Position numbers and translations under genes: made by a program. Below, one piece after another: positions 1 to 6,247 of a stretch of DNA of 11,277 bases. Origin of the DNA: an uncultured Actinomycetes bacterium (lineage in GTDB: Bacteria; Actinomycetota; Actinomycetes; Nanopelagicales; Nanopelagicaceae); the NCBI GenBank assembly GCA_903907665.1, contig CAIVOW010000046.1, positions 1 to 11,277 on the forward strand. The letters run 5' to 3'. The notes beneath the pieces are model-generated. The model was given only the letters and a program-made list of their open reading frames with translations. It searched no databases and was not told the origin of the DNA. Within the stretch, counting starts at the first letter, position 1. Each line of letters opens with the position of its first letter.

Positions 1-700
1 AAACTTCAACTAGACGAACAGAATTTGATGAATTTGTTGAACCTACGACAAGAACTAACTCTACTTGTGGGGCAATTTGTTTAATTGCCTGTTGCCGGTT
101 TTGTGTTGCATAACAAATATCATCACTCGGAGGAGCTTGTAATAGCGGAAATCTCTGCTTAAGCGCGGCAACCGTTGCTAATGTTTCATCCACGCTCAAT
201 GTTGTTTGGGAAAGCCAAACGACCTTTTTATCATCGCGTACTTTTGCATTTTTAATGCCTTCAATACCATCAACGAGTTGAATGTGATCCAGGGCTTCGC
301 CAGCTGTTCCATCCACTTCCTCATGGCCTTCGTGGCCAATGAGCAGAATGTCATAATCTTCCTTGGCAAAGCGTTTAACTTCGTGATGCACTTTGGTCAC
401 AAGGGGGCATGTCGCGTCAATCGTTTTCAAATTGCGCTTTGCTGCACCTTCGTGAACAGCTGGAGATACTCCGTGAGCTGAGAAGACCACAGTGGCGCCT
501 TCGGGAACATCAGTTACTTCTTCTACAAAAATCGCCCCTTTAGCCTCAAGGGTTGCGACAACATGCTTGTTATGGACAATCTGCTTTCGGACATAGACCG
601 GTGCGCCGTAGAGCTCAAGGGCTTTTTGGACGGCAATAACCGCCCGGTCGACACCTGCGCAGTAACCGCGGGGTGCGGCGAGAAGAACTCTTTTAGCCAT
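1..700 (-). CDS. ispH: 4-hydroxy-3-methylbut-2-enyl diphosphate reductase (IspH/LytB), C-terminus cut by window edge
   Basis: IspH is the last enzyme of the MEP (non-mevalonate) pathway. It reduces HMBPP to IPP and DMAPP in the cytosol using a [4Fe-4S] cluster. The reading frame is open from ATG at 700 to the left edge and gives 233 residues. The family is usually about 310-330 long, so roughly 80-100 C-terminal residues lie outside. The three cluster cysteines are visible: C14 in [10 protein letters not shown]98 in DATCPLV and C196 in DDICYATQ. Substrate-binding motifs are also present: VHNKHVV (H43), SAHGVSP (H76), [11 protein letters not shown] (H126, E128), [10 protein letters not shown], and the SSN motif in [11 protein letters not shown] near 221-230. 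The start is supported by the family N-terminus and by a TAGTAT box six bases upstream. The gene diverges from xseA, as lytB2 and xseA also do in mycobacteria (recalled). It supplies the C5 units used by the cis-prenyltransferase at 6248-7030. Confidence 0.97.
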   Translation of the reverse strand, partial: MAKRVLLAAPRGYCAGVDRAVIAVQKALELYGAPVYVRKQIVHNKHVVATLEAKGAIFVEEVTDVPEGATVVFSAHGVSPAVHEGAAKRNLKTIDATCPLVTKVHHEVKRFAKEDYDILLIGHEGHEEVDGTAGEALDHIQLVDGIEGIKNAKVRDDKKVVWLSQTTLSVDETLATVAALKQRFPLLQAPPSDDICYATQNRQQAIKQIAPQVELVLVVGSTNSSNSVRLVEV

Positions 701-706
701 GCGCAG

Positions 707-712
707 ATACTA
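707..712 (-). promoter_or_regulatory. -10 box for ispH, probably a leaderless transcript
   Basis: On the minus strand TAGTAT matches the actinobacterial TAnnnT -10 pattern and ends six bases before the ATG of ispH. That spacing would put the transcription start at or next to the A of the start codon. No Shine-Dalgarno sequence is visible. No TTGACA-like -35 box was seen. This rests on pattern only. Confidence 0.45.
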
Positions 713-725
713 ATGCAGATAAGAA

Positions 726-731
726 TAGGGT
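726..731 (+). promoter_or_regulatory. -10 box or weak RBS for xseA
   Basis: TAGGGT fits TAnnnT and ends six bases before the GTG start of xseA, as expected for leaderless transcription. The same bases contain AGGG at 727-730, seven bases before the GTG, so they could instead be a weak ribosome binding site served by a -10 box in the AT-rich stretch just upstream (718-726). The 37-base gap must hold promoters for both xseA and ispH, so there is little room for a leader. Confidence 0.35.
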
Positions 732-737
732 TAGCAC

Positions 738-1955
738 GTGCACGAAACATCTGCCGAAAAGCCCCTCACCGTCCGCGTCATTTCAGAAGCGATTGGCGAT
801 TACCTCAGCAAGCTTGGTCCTGTCTGGATTGAAGGCGAACTTTCTGAAGTCACAGTCCGCCCCGGTGCGCCCATGGTCTTCATGCGACTTCGCGACCCCA
901 GTGCAGACATGAGTCTCTCCATTATGTGCCATAAATCAGTCCTAGAAGCGGTTCAACCTCTTCCACAAAATGCTCGAGTTGTAATGCATTCGCGGGTCTC
1001 TTGGTATGGAAAAAATGGCTCGCTATCGATGTCGGTTAAAGAGATTCGCCAAGTGGGTGTTGGAGAACTTCTCGCACGTCTTGAACTTTTAAAATCAACT
1101 CTCGCAGCTGAAGGTCTTTTCGATGTAGACCGCAAAAAAGAACTCCCATTCCTTCCAAAAAAAGTTGGCTTAATTTGTGGCCGCAATAGTGATGCCGAAA
1201 AAGATGTCGTAGAAAATGCAAAACGAAGATGGCCTTCAGTTATTTTTGAAATACGGGAAGTTGCTGTTCAGGGAGCTGCTGCAGTTGTCGAAGTCTCCCA
1301 AGCGCTTGTTGAATTAGATTCAGATCCCGATGTTGATGTCATCATCATTACCCGTGGAGGCGGCTCTTTCGAAGATTTACTTCCCTTTAGTGATGAGAGC
1401 CTCATTCGTCTTGTCGCCGATGCACAAACTCCAATCGTAAGTGCCATTGGCCATGAAAAAGATTCACCACTTTTAGATTTAGCTGCAGACTACAGAGCTT
1501 CTACACCTACCGATGCTGGCAAGAAAGTTGTACCAGATGTTGCAGAAGAATTAACAAAAATTAGTAATTTGCAAGATCGAGCTACCCGTCAGCTTGGTAA
1601 CTTCATTGATTTTGAATTGCACCGCTTGGAGAACATAAAAAGTCGGCCAGTTTTTCGAGATCCGTTCACAATCGTGACGGTGCGAAAGGAAATTATTGAT
1701 GGCCTTCGTGCTCGCTCGCTACGAAGCGCCGATGGCCGTATTGCTCTGGCTCAGGAAGAACTTACTAATTTGCGGACCCAGGTTCGAACGCTCTCACCAC
1801 AAGCGACCCTAGACCGTGGCTATGCCGTAGTCCTGACCCAGGGTGGATCAGTTGTACGTACAGCATCATCTTTGAAAATAGGCGAAAAAATCGCAATTAG
1901 GGTGGCAAAGGGCGTGGTCGCCGCCACGACTGATGGAATATCTGAAGAGGAGTAG
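738..1955 (+). CDS. xseA: Exodeoxyribonuclease VII large subunit
   Basis: XseA is the catalytic subunit of exonuclease VII. With several XseB copies it degrades single-stranded DNA from both ends to oligonucleotides, acting in the cytosol in mismatch repair and damage processing. The 405-residue product begins with an OB-fold DNA-binding domain (about 11-105, starting TVRVISEAIGDYL and including GPVWIEGELSEV). The catalytic domain follows, with LPFLPKKVGLICGRNSDAEK (about 136-155), the glycine-rich ITRGGGSFEDLLPFSDE (about 204-220) and AIGHEKDSPLLDLAADYRAS with STPTDAG (about 236-260). The region of about 265-345 is helical and probably forms the XseB-binding coiled coil. A C-terminal beta segment includes LDRGYAVVLTQGG. 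Length is near the lower end for the family. The start is GTG, chosen because it fits the family N-terminus and lies beside the possible promoter or RBS. xseB follows after nine bases. Confidence 0.96.
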   Translation: MHETSAEKPLTVRVISEAIGDYLSKLGPVWIEGELSEVTVRPGAPMVFMRLRDPSADMSLSIMCHKSVLEAVQPLPQNARVVMHSRVSWYGKNGSLSMSVKEIRQVGVGELLARLELLKSTLAAEGLFDVDRKKELPFLPKKVGLICGRNSDAEKDVVENAKRRWPSVIFEIREVAVQGAAAVVEVSQALVELDSDPDVDVIIITRGGGSFEDLLPFSDESLIRLVADAQTPIVSAIGHEKDSPLLDLAADYRASTPTDAGKKVVPDVAEELTKISNLQDRATRQLGNFIDFELHRLENIKSRPVFRDPFTIVTVRKEIIDGLRARSLRSADGRIALAQEELTNLRTQVRTLSPQATLDRGYAVVLTQGGSVVRTASSLKIGEKIAIRVAKGVVAATTDGISEEE

Positions 1956-1964
1956 ATTTAAGAA

Positions 1965-2159
1965 ATGAGCGATAAGAAAATTTCCTATGAGGCAGCGCGC
2001 GACGAGCTAGCTGAGGTTGTTGCGAAGCTTGAAAGCGGCCAATCATCCCTAGAAGAGTCACTAGCTCTTTGGGAACGCGGTGAGGCTCTGGCCAAGATTT
2101 GTCAGGAATGGCTCGATGGCGCAAAGGCCAAGTTAGATGCGGTGAAAAAAGATGCCTGA
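1965..2159 (+). CDS. xseB: Exodeoxyribonuclease VII small subunit
   Basis: XseB is the small helical partner of XseA. Several copies bind the long helices of the large subunit and are needed for nuclease activity. The 64-residue product carries the family signature [33 protein letters not shown], followed by a second helix with [11 protein letters not shown]. Length is normal for XseB. An AGAGGAG sequence lies 12 bases before the ATG, inside the last codons of xseA, so translation is probably coupled. The last eight bases, including the stop, overlap the start of the fumarase gene, which indicates one transcript for xseA, xseB and fumarase. Confidence 0.96.
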   Translation: MSDKKISYEAARDELAEVVAKLESGQSSLEESLALWERGEALAKICQEWLDGAKAKLDAVKKDA

Positions 2160-3822
2160 GTTTCACTACAGCGATCTTCTGCCACTCGGGGAAGATAAAA
2201 CTGAATATCGCCTAGTCTCAACGCAAGGTGTATCTACTTTTTCGGCCGAAGGAATTGAATTCCTCAAGGTGGCTCCAGAAGCGCTGGAACGTTTAACAGC
2301 AGAAGCAATCCACGATATCAATCATTTTTTGCGTCCAGATCATCTGCAACAATTACAAAACATCATTAATGATCCCGAGAGTTCGCCGAATGATCGATTT
2401 GTTGCAACAGACCTATTGAAGAATGCAAATATATCTGCAGGTGGAATCCTTCCTATGTGCCAAGACACTGGGACTGCGCTGGTGATGGGTAAGAAGGGTC
2501 AGCATGTTGTGACCTTTGAGAAGGATGAAAAATCAATCTCCAGGGGTGTATTTGACGCATATACGACTTTAAATTTGAGATATTCCCAAATGGCTCCCAT
2601 TACAACGTGGGAAGAAAAGAACACTGGTAATAACTTGCCTGCGCAGGTTGAAATATATTCAGATACAGAACACGCTAGTGAATATAACTTCTTGTTTATC
2701 GCTAAGGGCGGTGGGAGTGCTAATAAAACATTCCTGTATCAAGAGACCAAAGCAATTCTTAATCCAAAATCATTTATAAATTGGCTCGATGACAAGTTGC
2801 GCTCACTCGGGACAGCAGCATGCCCTCCGTATCATTTAGCAATAGTTATAGGTGGCACGAGCGCTGAGCACACCGTAAAGACAGCTAAATTAGCTTCAAC
2901 CAAATATCTAGATAACCTACCTACAAAGGGTGATGCCCAGACCGGACATGCCTTCCGTGATATCGAGCTCGAAGAAGAAGTCTTGAAGCTAACTCGAACT
3001 TTAGGAATTGGTGCTCAATTTGGCGGAAAATACTTCTGCCACGATGTTCGTGTTGTCAGGCTTCCGCGTCATGGCGCCTCACTTCCCATTGCAATTGCAG
3101 TTTCATGCTCTGCTGATCGGCAGGCTAAGGGAAAAATAACGAAAGATGGAATCTTTCTCGAAAAACTTGAACATGATCCTGCTCGCTTCTTACCCGAGAC
3201 GACCGATGAGCACCTGAATCATCTTGAGGACGATGCAGTAAATATCGATCTCAATATGCCAATGGCGGAAATTCTGAAAACTCTCTCGCAATTTCCAGTT
3301 AAAACGCGCCTATCATTAAGTGGAACTTTGGTCGTCGCACGCGATCTGGCACATTCCAAATTGAAGGAACTAGTTGATGCTGGCAAGCCTCTTCCTGATT
3401 ACCTGAAAAAGTACGCCGTCTACTATGCCGGTCCCGCAAAAACTCCAGAAGGCTATGCCTCTGGATCTTTCGGACCAACAACGGCTGGACGCATGGATTC
3501 TTATGTCGAGCAGTTCCAGAGCCTCGGCGGTTCGATGATTATGTTGGCTAAAGGCAATCGATCTAAAGCTGTGACAGAAGCCTGCAAGAAAAATGGTGGG
3601 TTCTATCTAGGTTCTATCGGTGGGCCTGCTGCTCGACTAGCCCAGGATTGCATCAAAAAAGTTGAAGTTTTGGATTACGAGGAACTTGGGATGGAAGCTG
3701 TTTGGAAGATAGATGTTGAAAACTTCCCAGCCTTCATTGTTGTAGACGATAAAGGAAATGACTTCTTCGCCACAGTTGGGTCAGATAGGCCGATTCAAAT
3801 TGGCCTGCCGCCTAAAAATTAA
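2152..3822 (+). CDS. fumA: Class I fumarate hydratase ([4Fe-4S], FumA/FumB type)
   Basis: This enzyme interconverts fumarate and L-malate in the TCA cycle. It belongs to the iron-sulfur class I fumarases, not the cluster-free class II (FumC). The 556-residue length matches single-chain class I enzymes (about 550). The three expected cluster cysteines are present: C103 in [11 protein letters not shown]224 in AACPPYHLA and C319 in VSCSADRQ. Other signatures are [16 protein letters not shown] (about 154-169), [40 protein letters not shown] (about 302-310) and the C-terminal lobe motifs [20 protein letters not shown] (424-443), followed by TAGRMDS, and GGPAARLA (490-497). Asp105, next to C103, corresponds to a proposed catalytic acid in the Leishmania enzyme. 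The start overlaps the xseB stop, and no Shine-Dalgarno sequence is evident, which suggests translational coupling. The symbol follows E. coli fumA; class I enzymes are named variously. Confidence 0.95.
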   Translation: MPEFHYSDLLPLGEDKTEYRLVSTQGVSTFSAEGIEFLKVAPEALERLTAEAIHDINHFLRPDHLQQLQNIINDPESSPNDRFVATDLLKNANISAGGILPMCQDTGTALVMGKKGQHVVTFEKDEKSISRGVFDAYTTLNLRYSQMAPITTWEEKNTGNNLPAQVEIYSDTEHASEYNFLFIAKGGGSANKTFLYQETKAILNPKSFINWLDDKLRSLGTAACPPYHLAIVIGGTSAEHTVKTAKLASTKYLDNLPTKGDAQTGHAFRDIELEEEVLKLTRTLGIGAQFGGKYFCHDVRVVRLPRHGASLPIAIAVSCSADRQAKGKITKDGIFLEKLEHDPARFLPETTDEHLNHLEDDAVNIDLNMPMAEILKTLSQFPVKTRLSLSGTLVVARDLAHSKLKELVDAGKPLPDYLKKYAVYYAGPAKTPEGYASGSFGPTTAGRMDSYVEQFQSLGGSMIMLAKGNRSKAVTEACKKNGGFYLGSIGGPAARLAQDCIKKVEVLDYEELGMEAVWKIDVENFPAFIVVDDKGNDFFATVGSDRPIQIGLPPKN

Positions 3823-3841
3823 GGCTAGAAATTAAGGCTAG
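3816..3841. repeat. 13-bp perfect tandem duplication at the fumarase stop codon
   Basis: The 13-base unit AAATTAAGGCTAG occurs twice in direct succession, at 3816-3828 and 3829-3841. The first copy encodes the last fumarase codons and its TAA stop. The second lies outside the gene and abuts the stop of the convergent lysozyme-like gene. It looks like a recent slippage duplication. The gap between the two convergent stops is only 19 bases and contains no hairpin with a T-run, so no intrinsic terminator separates the genes. A small 5-bp stem GGCTA/TAGCC at 3836-3850 is too weak to count as one. Confidence 0.8.
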
Positions 3842-4507
3842 TTAATAGCCGTGGCTTCGGTGTTGCTTGCGAAGCGCGGCACAAGGGGTTCCATATCGGG
3901 AACTTATATATTTCAAACCCCAGCGAATCTGCGTCACAGGGTTCGTACGCCAATCCAAAGCAATGACATTCATTTTGACAGCCGGCAAGGCTTGCGGAAT
4001 TCCATGGGCGCCGCTTCGATAATTGTGAGCTTTGAAGTTCCAATGGCTCTCGTTATTCCACAATTGAGTCAAACAGCTAATCTGGCTTGAATTCCAACTT
4101 GAATAATTAGCTTGAATGAGATCTGCGGCAACGAGTTTGGCGCCAGTGGCGGTCTTTGCCAATTCAACCTGTTTGGCCTGCAGTGAGACCAAAGCCATTA
4201 CGTGGGCATTAACCGATGCGACCTTACCTAAATCCAAAAGCCCCGGTTCAAGATTGGTTTGGTTAACTGGACTGGCTGGACTGGCTGGACTGGCTGGACT
4301 GGCTGGACTGGCTGGACTGGAACTAGTTGCTTCTACCTGAGTCGAATCAGTTGGAGAATTTGAAACTTGAGAAAGGCTGGACGGGTCCGGCAGCGTGACT
4401 TCCCGCGATAGCGAGGTTTGGGCAAATGAAGTATCTACCGTAGCCATTATGCAGAGTACAAAGGCAGCAGTCACGGCGAAAGCGGGCTTGCGAAAATTGG
4501 TTACCAT
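3842..4507 (-). CDS. Secreted lysozyme-like (transglycosylase SLT-type) cell-wall protein with Pro-Ala-Ser repeat linker
   Basis: Probable extracellular peptidoglycan hydrolase, 221 residues. A signal peptide covers about 1-29: basic MVTNFRK, hydrophobic AFAVTAAFVLCIMATV, likely cleavage after SFA. A Ser/Thr/Pro-rich linker follows and contains five PAS repeats (about 65-79). A short helical stretch at about 90-130 leads to a C-terminal lysozyme-fold domain (about 138-221) with LTQLWNNESHWN, AHGIPQAL, DWRTNPVTQIRWGLKYISSRYGTPCAA. Glu153 in NNESHWN is the likely catalytic acid. C145 and C209 probably form a disulfide. This domain is typical of actinobacterial secreted proteins related to resuscitation-promoting factors and aggregation-promoting factors. 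ATG at 4507 is preferred over the GTG at 4531 because a GGAAGG ribosome binding site lies five bases upstream and the signal peptide then begins normally. It stands alone on the minus strand, 164 bases after phoH2. Substrate and physiological role are unproven. Confidence 0.85.
   Translation of the reverse strand: MVTNFRKPAFAVTAAFVLCIMATVDTSFAQTSLSREVTLPDPSSLSQVSNSPTDSTQVEATSSSPASPASPASPASPASPVNQTNLEPGLLDLGKVASVNAHVMALVSLQAKQVELAKTATGAKLVAADLIQANYSSWNSSQISCLTQLWNNESHWNFKAHNYRSGAHGIPQALPAVKMNVIALDWRTNPVTQIRWGLKYISSRYGTPCAALRKQHRSHGY
4271..4315. repeat. 9-bp minisatellite (five perfect copies) coding Pro-Ala-Ser repeats
   Basis: The plus-strand unit ACTGGCTGG is repeated five times without a mismatch, flanked on each side by a partial ACTGG (4266-4270 and 4316-4320). 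On the coding strand each copy adds Pro, Ala and Ser to the linker of the secreted lysozyme-like protein. The unit length is a multiple of three, so gain or loss of copies changes linker length without shifting the frame. All copies are identical at third codon positions, which points to recent expansion by slippage. Confidence 0.95.
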
Positions 4508-4671
4508 CGGCGCCTTCCCCTTCCGAATCACCCGTAAGTGGCTGATTACTGCCGAAGGCTGTCAAGGATGGCAAGGCAGGGCAAATTTATTCGTGCGCGG
4601 GGCGGAAAAAACTTTTATCTCACACTTTTGGTTGCTTATAAAAGTGCAGGTCAGGTGGGGTACTGTCCGTT
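4508..4671 (-). other. 164-base intergenic leader between phoH2 and the lysozyme-like gene
   Basis: Both neighbours are on the minus strand. A TATAAG hexamer (4635-4640 on the minus strand) is a possible -10 box, but no matching -35 is visible. The same area can form a 7-bp AT-rich stem, CACTTTT 4623-4629 with AAAAGTG 4640-4646 and a 10-base loop. On the minus strand a TTTTTT tract (about 4606-4611) lies about 11 bases beyond that stem, too far for a standard terminator. A TTGACA hexamer is present on the minus strand near 4560, but no -10 box sits at the right distance. No known riboswitch was recognised. Confidence 0.3.
4513..4524 (-). promoter_or_regulatory. Purine-rich ribosome binding site deciding the lysozyme-like gene start
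   Basis: On the minus strand GGAAGGGGAAGG ends five bases before ATG 4507. The purine run is a good Shine-Dalgarno match at normal spacing for this ATG and would lie inside the gene if the GTG at 4531 were used. Confidence 0.6.
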
Positions 4672-6042
4672 TTATCCTTTTTGTCGAGCAGCGGCCGCAG
4701 AAGCATCAGATTCGGGATACCAACCGCTGAAATTCAAAGGCTCCTCTAGCATCTCCGTCACCAAGGCCGCGATCGCTGACCGCTCCGACCTGGTCAGAGT
4801 TACATGAGCAAAAAGTGGATGGCCCTTGAGCGATTCGACCACCGCAACAACCCCGTCATGGCGACCCACTCTGATGTTGTCACGTTGAGCCACGTCATGA
4901 GTGAGGACGACTCGCGAATTTTGACCCATTCGCGAGAGCACAGTGAGTAAAACTCCTCGCTCTAAAGATTGAGCCTCATCAACTATGACAAATGAATCAT
5001 GGAGAGACCGACCACGGATGTGGGTCAGTGGCAAAACTTCAATAAGCCCGCGTTCTAAAATCTCATCGATCACTTGTTGGCTAACCAAGGCTCCTAGCGT
5101 GTCAAAGACCGCCTGCGCCCATGGCGACATTTTCTCGCCCTCAGATCCCGGCAAGTATCCAAGTTCTTGACCACCAACTGCATACAGAGGGCGGAAGATA
5201 ACTACTTTTTTATGTTGGCGACGCTCAAGAACAGCTTCTAGTCCAGCGCAGAGAGCGAGCGCAGACTTACCTGTTCCAGCCCGACCGCCCAAGGAGACGA
5301 TTCCAATTTCATTATCCAAAAGAAGATCTAGGGCAATGCGCTGCTCGGCACTGCGTCCATGAAGACCAAAAGCTGAGCGATCTCCACGCACAAGTTGTAG
5401 CTTTTTATCACTCGTTACCTTGGCAAGAGCGCTACCTTTTTCCGAGTGCAGCACAACTCCAGTATGAACCGGACTGGTCTGGGCTAATTCATGTTTAATT
5501 TTTTCACCTTCATATAGTGAATCGATCAAAGTGTGAGCAACGTTTGCCTCCACGATGCCCGACCAACCACTGGTGGGTGCAAGTTCTGCCCTGTACTCAT
5601 CCGCTTCAACTCCAACAGAAGCAGCCTTTACTCGGAGCGGCAAGTCCTTCGTTACAAGAACTACATCGGCGCCCTCTGCCATAAAGTTTCGGGCGACCGC
5701 CAGAATCCGTGAATCATTGGAGCTATCTCGTAAAAAACCAGCTGGCAAAATCGATGGATCGGTGTGATTGAGCTCGACTTTTAGCGTTCCACCTTCATCA
5801 TTGATTGATATTTCTTCATCAAGGCGGCCGTATCGAACTCGCAAATCATCAAGGCTGCGCAATGCAAGGCGCGCAAAATATCCAAGCTCTGGGTGCTCTC
5901 GTTTTGTCTCCAACTCCCCTATTACAACTATGGGGATGACAACTTGGTGTTCGGCGAATCTTGCGATTGCTCCGGGATCTGCTAGAAGGACGCTGGTATC
6001 GATGACATATGTCTTGCGACCATTATTAGTAGATCTAGACAA
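4672..6042 (-). CDS. phoH2: PhoH2: PIN-domain ribonuclease fused to PhoH-type ATPase/helicase
   Basis: The 456-residue protein joins an N-terminal PIN nuclease domain to a C-terminal PhoH P-loop ATPase. Mycobacterial PhoH2 of this type is reported to unwind and cleave RNA. PIN acidic residues are visible: D15 in [10 protein letters not shown]43 in VIGELETK, D110 in SSNDSRIL and D133 in [12 protein letters not shown] linking region with SGWSGI follows. The PhoH domain has [17 protein letters not shown] (about 225-241), Walker [10 protein letters not shown] (252-260), [17 protein letters not shown] (283-299), Walker [10 protein letters not shown] (351-359), [10 protein letters not shown] (380-389) and TRSERS (417-422). 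All catalytic motifs look intact. The start is TTG at 6042: the frame closes at a TGA 24 bases further upstream, no ATG or GTG occurs between, and the alignment with the mycobacterial N-terminus fits. No Shine-Dalgarno sequence is clear there. A leader ORF and hairpin precede it and may control its translation. Confidence 0.94.
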   Translation of the reverse strand: MSRSTNNGRKTYVIDTSVLLADPGAIARFAEHQVVIPIVVIGELETKREHPELGYFARLALRSLDDLRVRYGRLDEEISINDEGGTLKVELNHTDPSILPAGFLRDSSNDSRILAVARNFMAEGADVVLVTKDLPLRVKAASVGVEADEYRAELAPTSGWSGIVEANVAHTLIDSLYEGEKIKHELAQTSPVHTGVVLHSEKGSALAKVTSDKKLQLVRGDRSAFGLHGRSAEQRIALDLLLDNEIGIVSLGGRAGTGKSALALCAGLEAVLERRQHKKVVIFRPLYAVGGQELGYLPGSEGEKMSPWAQAVFDTLGALVSQQVIDEILERGLIEVLPLTHIRGRSLHDSFVIVDEAQSLERGVLLTVLSRMGQNSRVVLTHDVAQRDNIRVGRHDGVVAVVESLKGHPLFAHVTLTRSERSAIAALVTEMLEEPLNFSGWYPESDASAAAARQKG

Positions 6043-6060
6043 GTGGAATCTCGCAATCTT

Positions 6061-6106
6061 TGCCGATCAGTTACTGGGCAAAGCGCGGCCCAGTACACCT
6101 TCGGCA
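6061..6106 (-). promoter_or_regulatory. Two-tier hairpin in the phoH2 leader
   Basis: An outer 6-bp stem (TGCCGA 6061-6066 with TCGGCA 6101-6106) encloses an inner 8-bp stem (TACTGGGC 6072-6079 with GCCCAGTA 6088-6095), separated by a symmetric 5x5 internal loop and capped by an 8-base loop. In the minus-strand RNA it lies 18 bases before the TTG start of phoH2 and coincides almost exactly with the leader ORF. No T-run follows, so it is not an intrinsic terminator. A ribosome on the leader ORF would open it. Confidence 0.5.
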
Positions 6107-6111
6107 CTCAT
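6067..6111 (-). CDS. Candidate 14-residue leader ORF in frame with phoH2
   Basis: An ATG at 6111, preceded by GGAGAGG with about six bases between, opens a 14-codon frame giving MSAEGVLGRALPSN and ending at TGA 6069-6067. It is in the same frame as phoH2: after the TGA, eight more sense codons lead to the TTG start at 6042. The RBS is better than anything in front of the TTG. It may be a translated upstream ORF feeding reinitiation at phoH2, or the stop may be a recent mutation in a longer N-terminus. Mycobacterial phoH2 is reported to be preceded by a small gene, phoAT; this ORF is much shorter and I cannot claim homology. Confidence 0.35.
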   Translation of the reverse strand: MSAEGVLGRALPSN

Positions 6112-6135
6112 AAGCGCCTCTCCGTGGGGAAAACG

Positions 6136-6147
6136 GACTTATAAGTC
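6136..6147. promoter_or_regulatory. 12-bp perfect palindrome overlapping the likely phoH2 -10 region
   Basis: GACTTATAAGTC is a perfect palindrome. Read on the minus strand it contains TATAAG (6138-6143), a fair -10 box, about 26 bases before the leader ORF ATG. The symmetry over a promoter element could mark an operator, or could simply follow from the self-complementary TTATAA core. No convincing -35 is seen. Confidence 0.3.
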
Positions 6148-6182
6148 ATAAGGTAAATCTCGGACACGGCTCTTGAGGTGCG

Positions 6183-6200
6183 ACACGCGAGAGCGCGTGT
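6183..6200. other. GC-rich perfect hairpin downstream of the cis-prenyltransferase gene
   Basis: ACACGCG (6183-6189) pairs perfectly with CGCGTGT (6194-6200) around the loop AGAG. A G-T pair and a C-G pair extend the stem to nine. It lies 47 bases past the stop of the cis-prenyltransferase gene and upstream of the phoH2 promoter region. Neither strand carries a T-run after it, so it is at best an atypical terminator or an RNA 3'-end stabiliser. Confidence 0.35.
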
Positions 6201-6247
6201 TGAATTCTAGGTAACGGTTTGGATTCCTTAAACAGGCTTACACAGCC

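Noticed and set aside
206..481. 91-codon plus-strand frame inside ispH.
   Set aside because: It is antisense to a clearly recognisable IspH with all catalytic motifs.
4116..4340. Plus-strand frame rich in Leu-Ala-Gly repeats opposite the lysozyme-like gene.
   Set aside because: It is the antisense reading of the 9-bp repeat; the minus-strand frame has a signal peptide, a recognisable catalytic domain and an RBS.
4508..4671. Possible c-di-AMP (ydaO-type) riboswitch upstream of the lysozyme-like gene, since such riboswitches often precede actinobacterial cell-wall hydrolase genes; the leader has GGGTGATTCGG and GGGGAA.
   Set aside because: The order of elements is wrong, the conserved CAGCTAAC...GTAGGCG block is absent, and the GGGGAA stretch is better explained as the ribosome binding site.
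5768..6151. 127-codon plus-strand frame across the phoH2 start and leader.
   Set aside because: It is antisense to phoH2, Ser/Arg-rich in the manner of shadow frames, and has no RBS or family resemblance.
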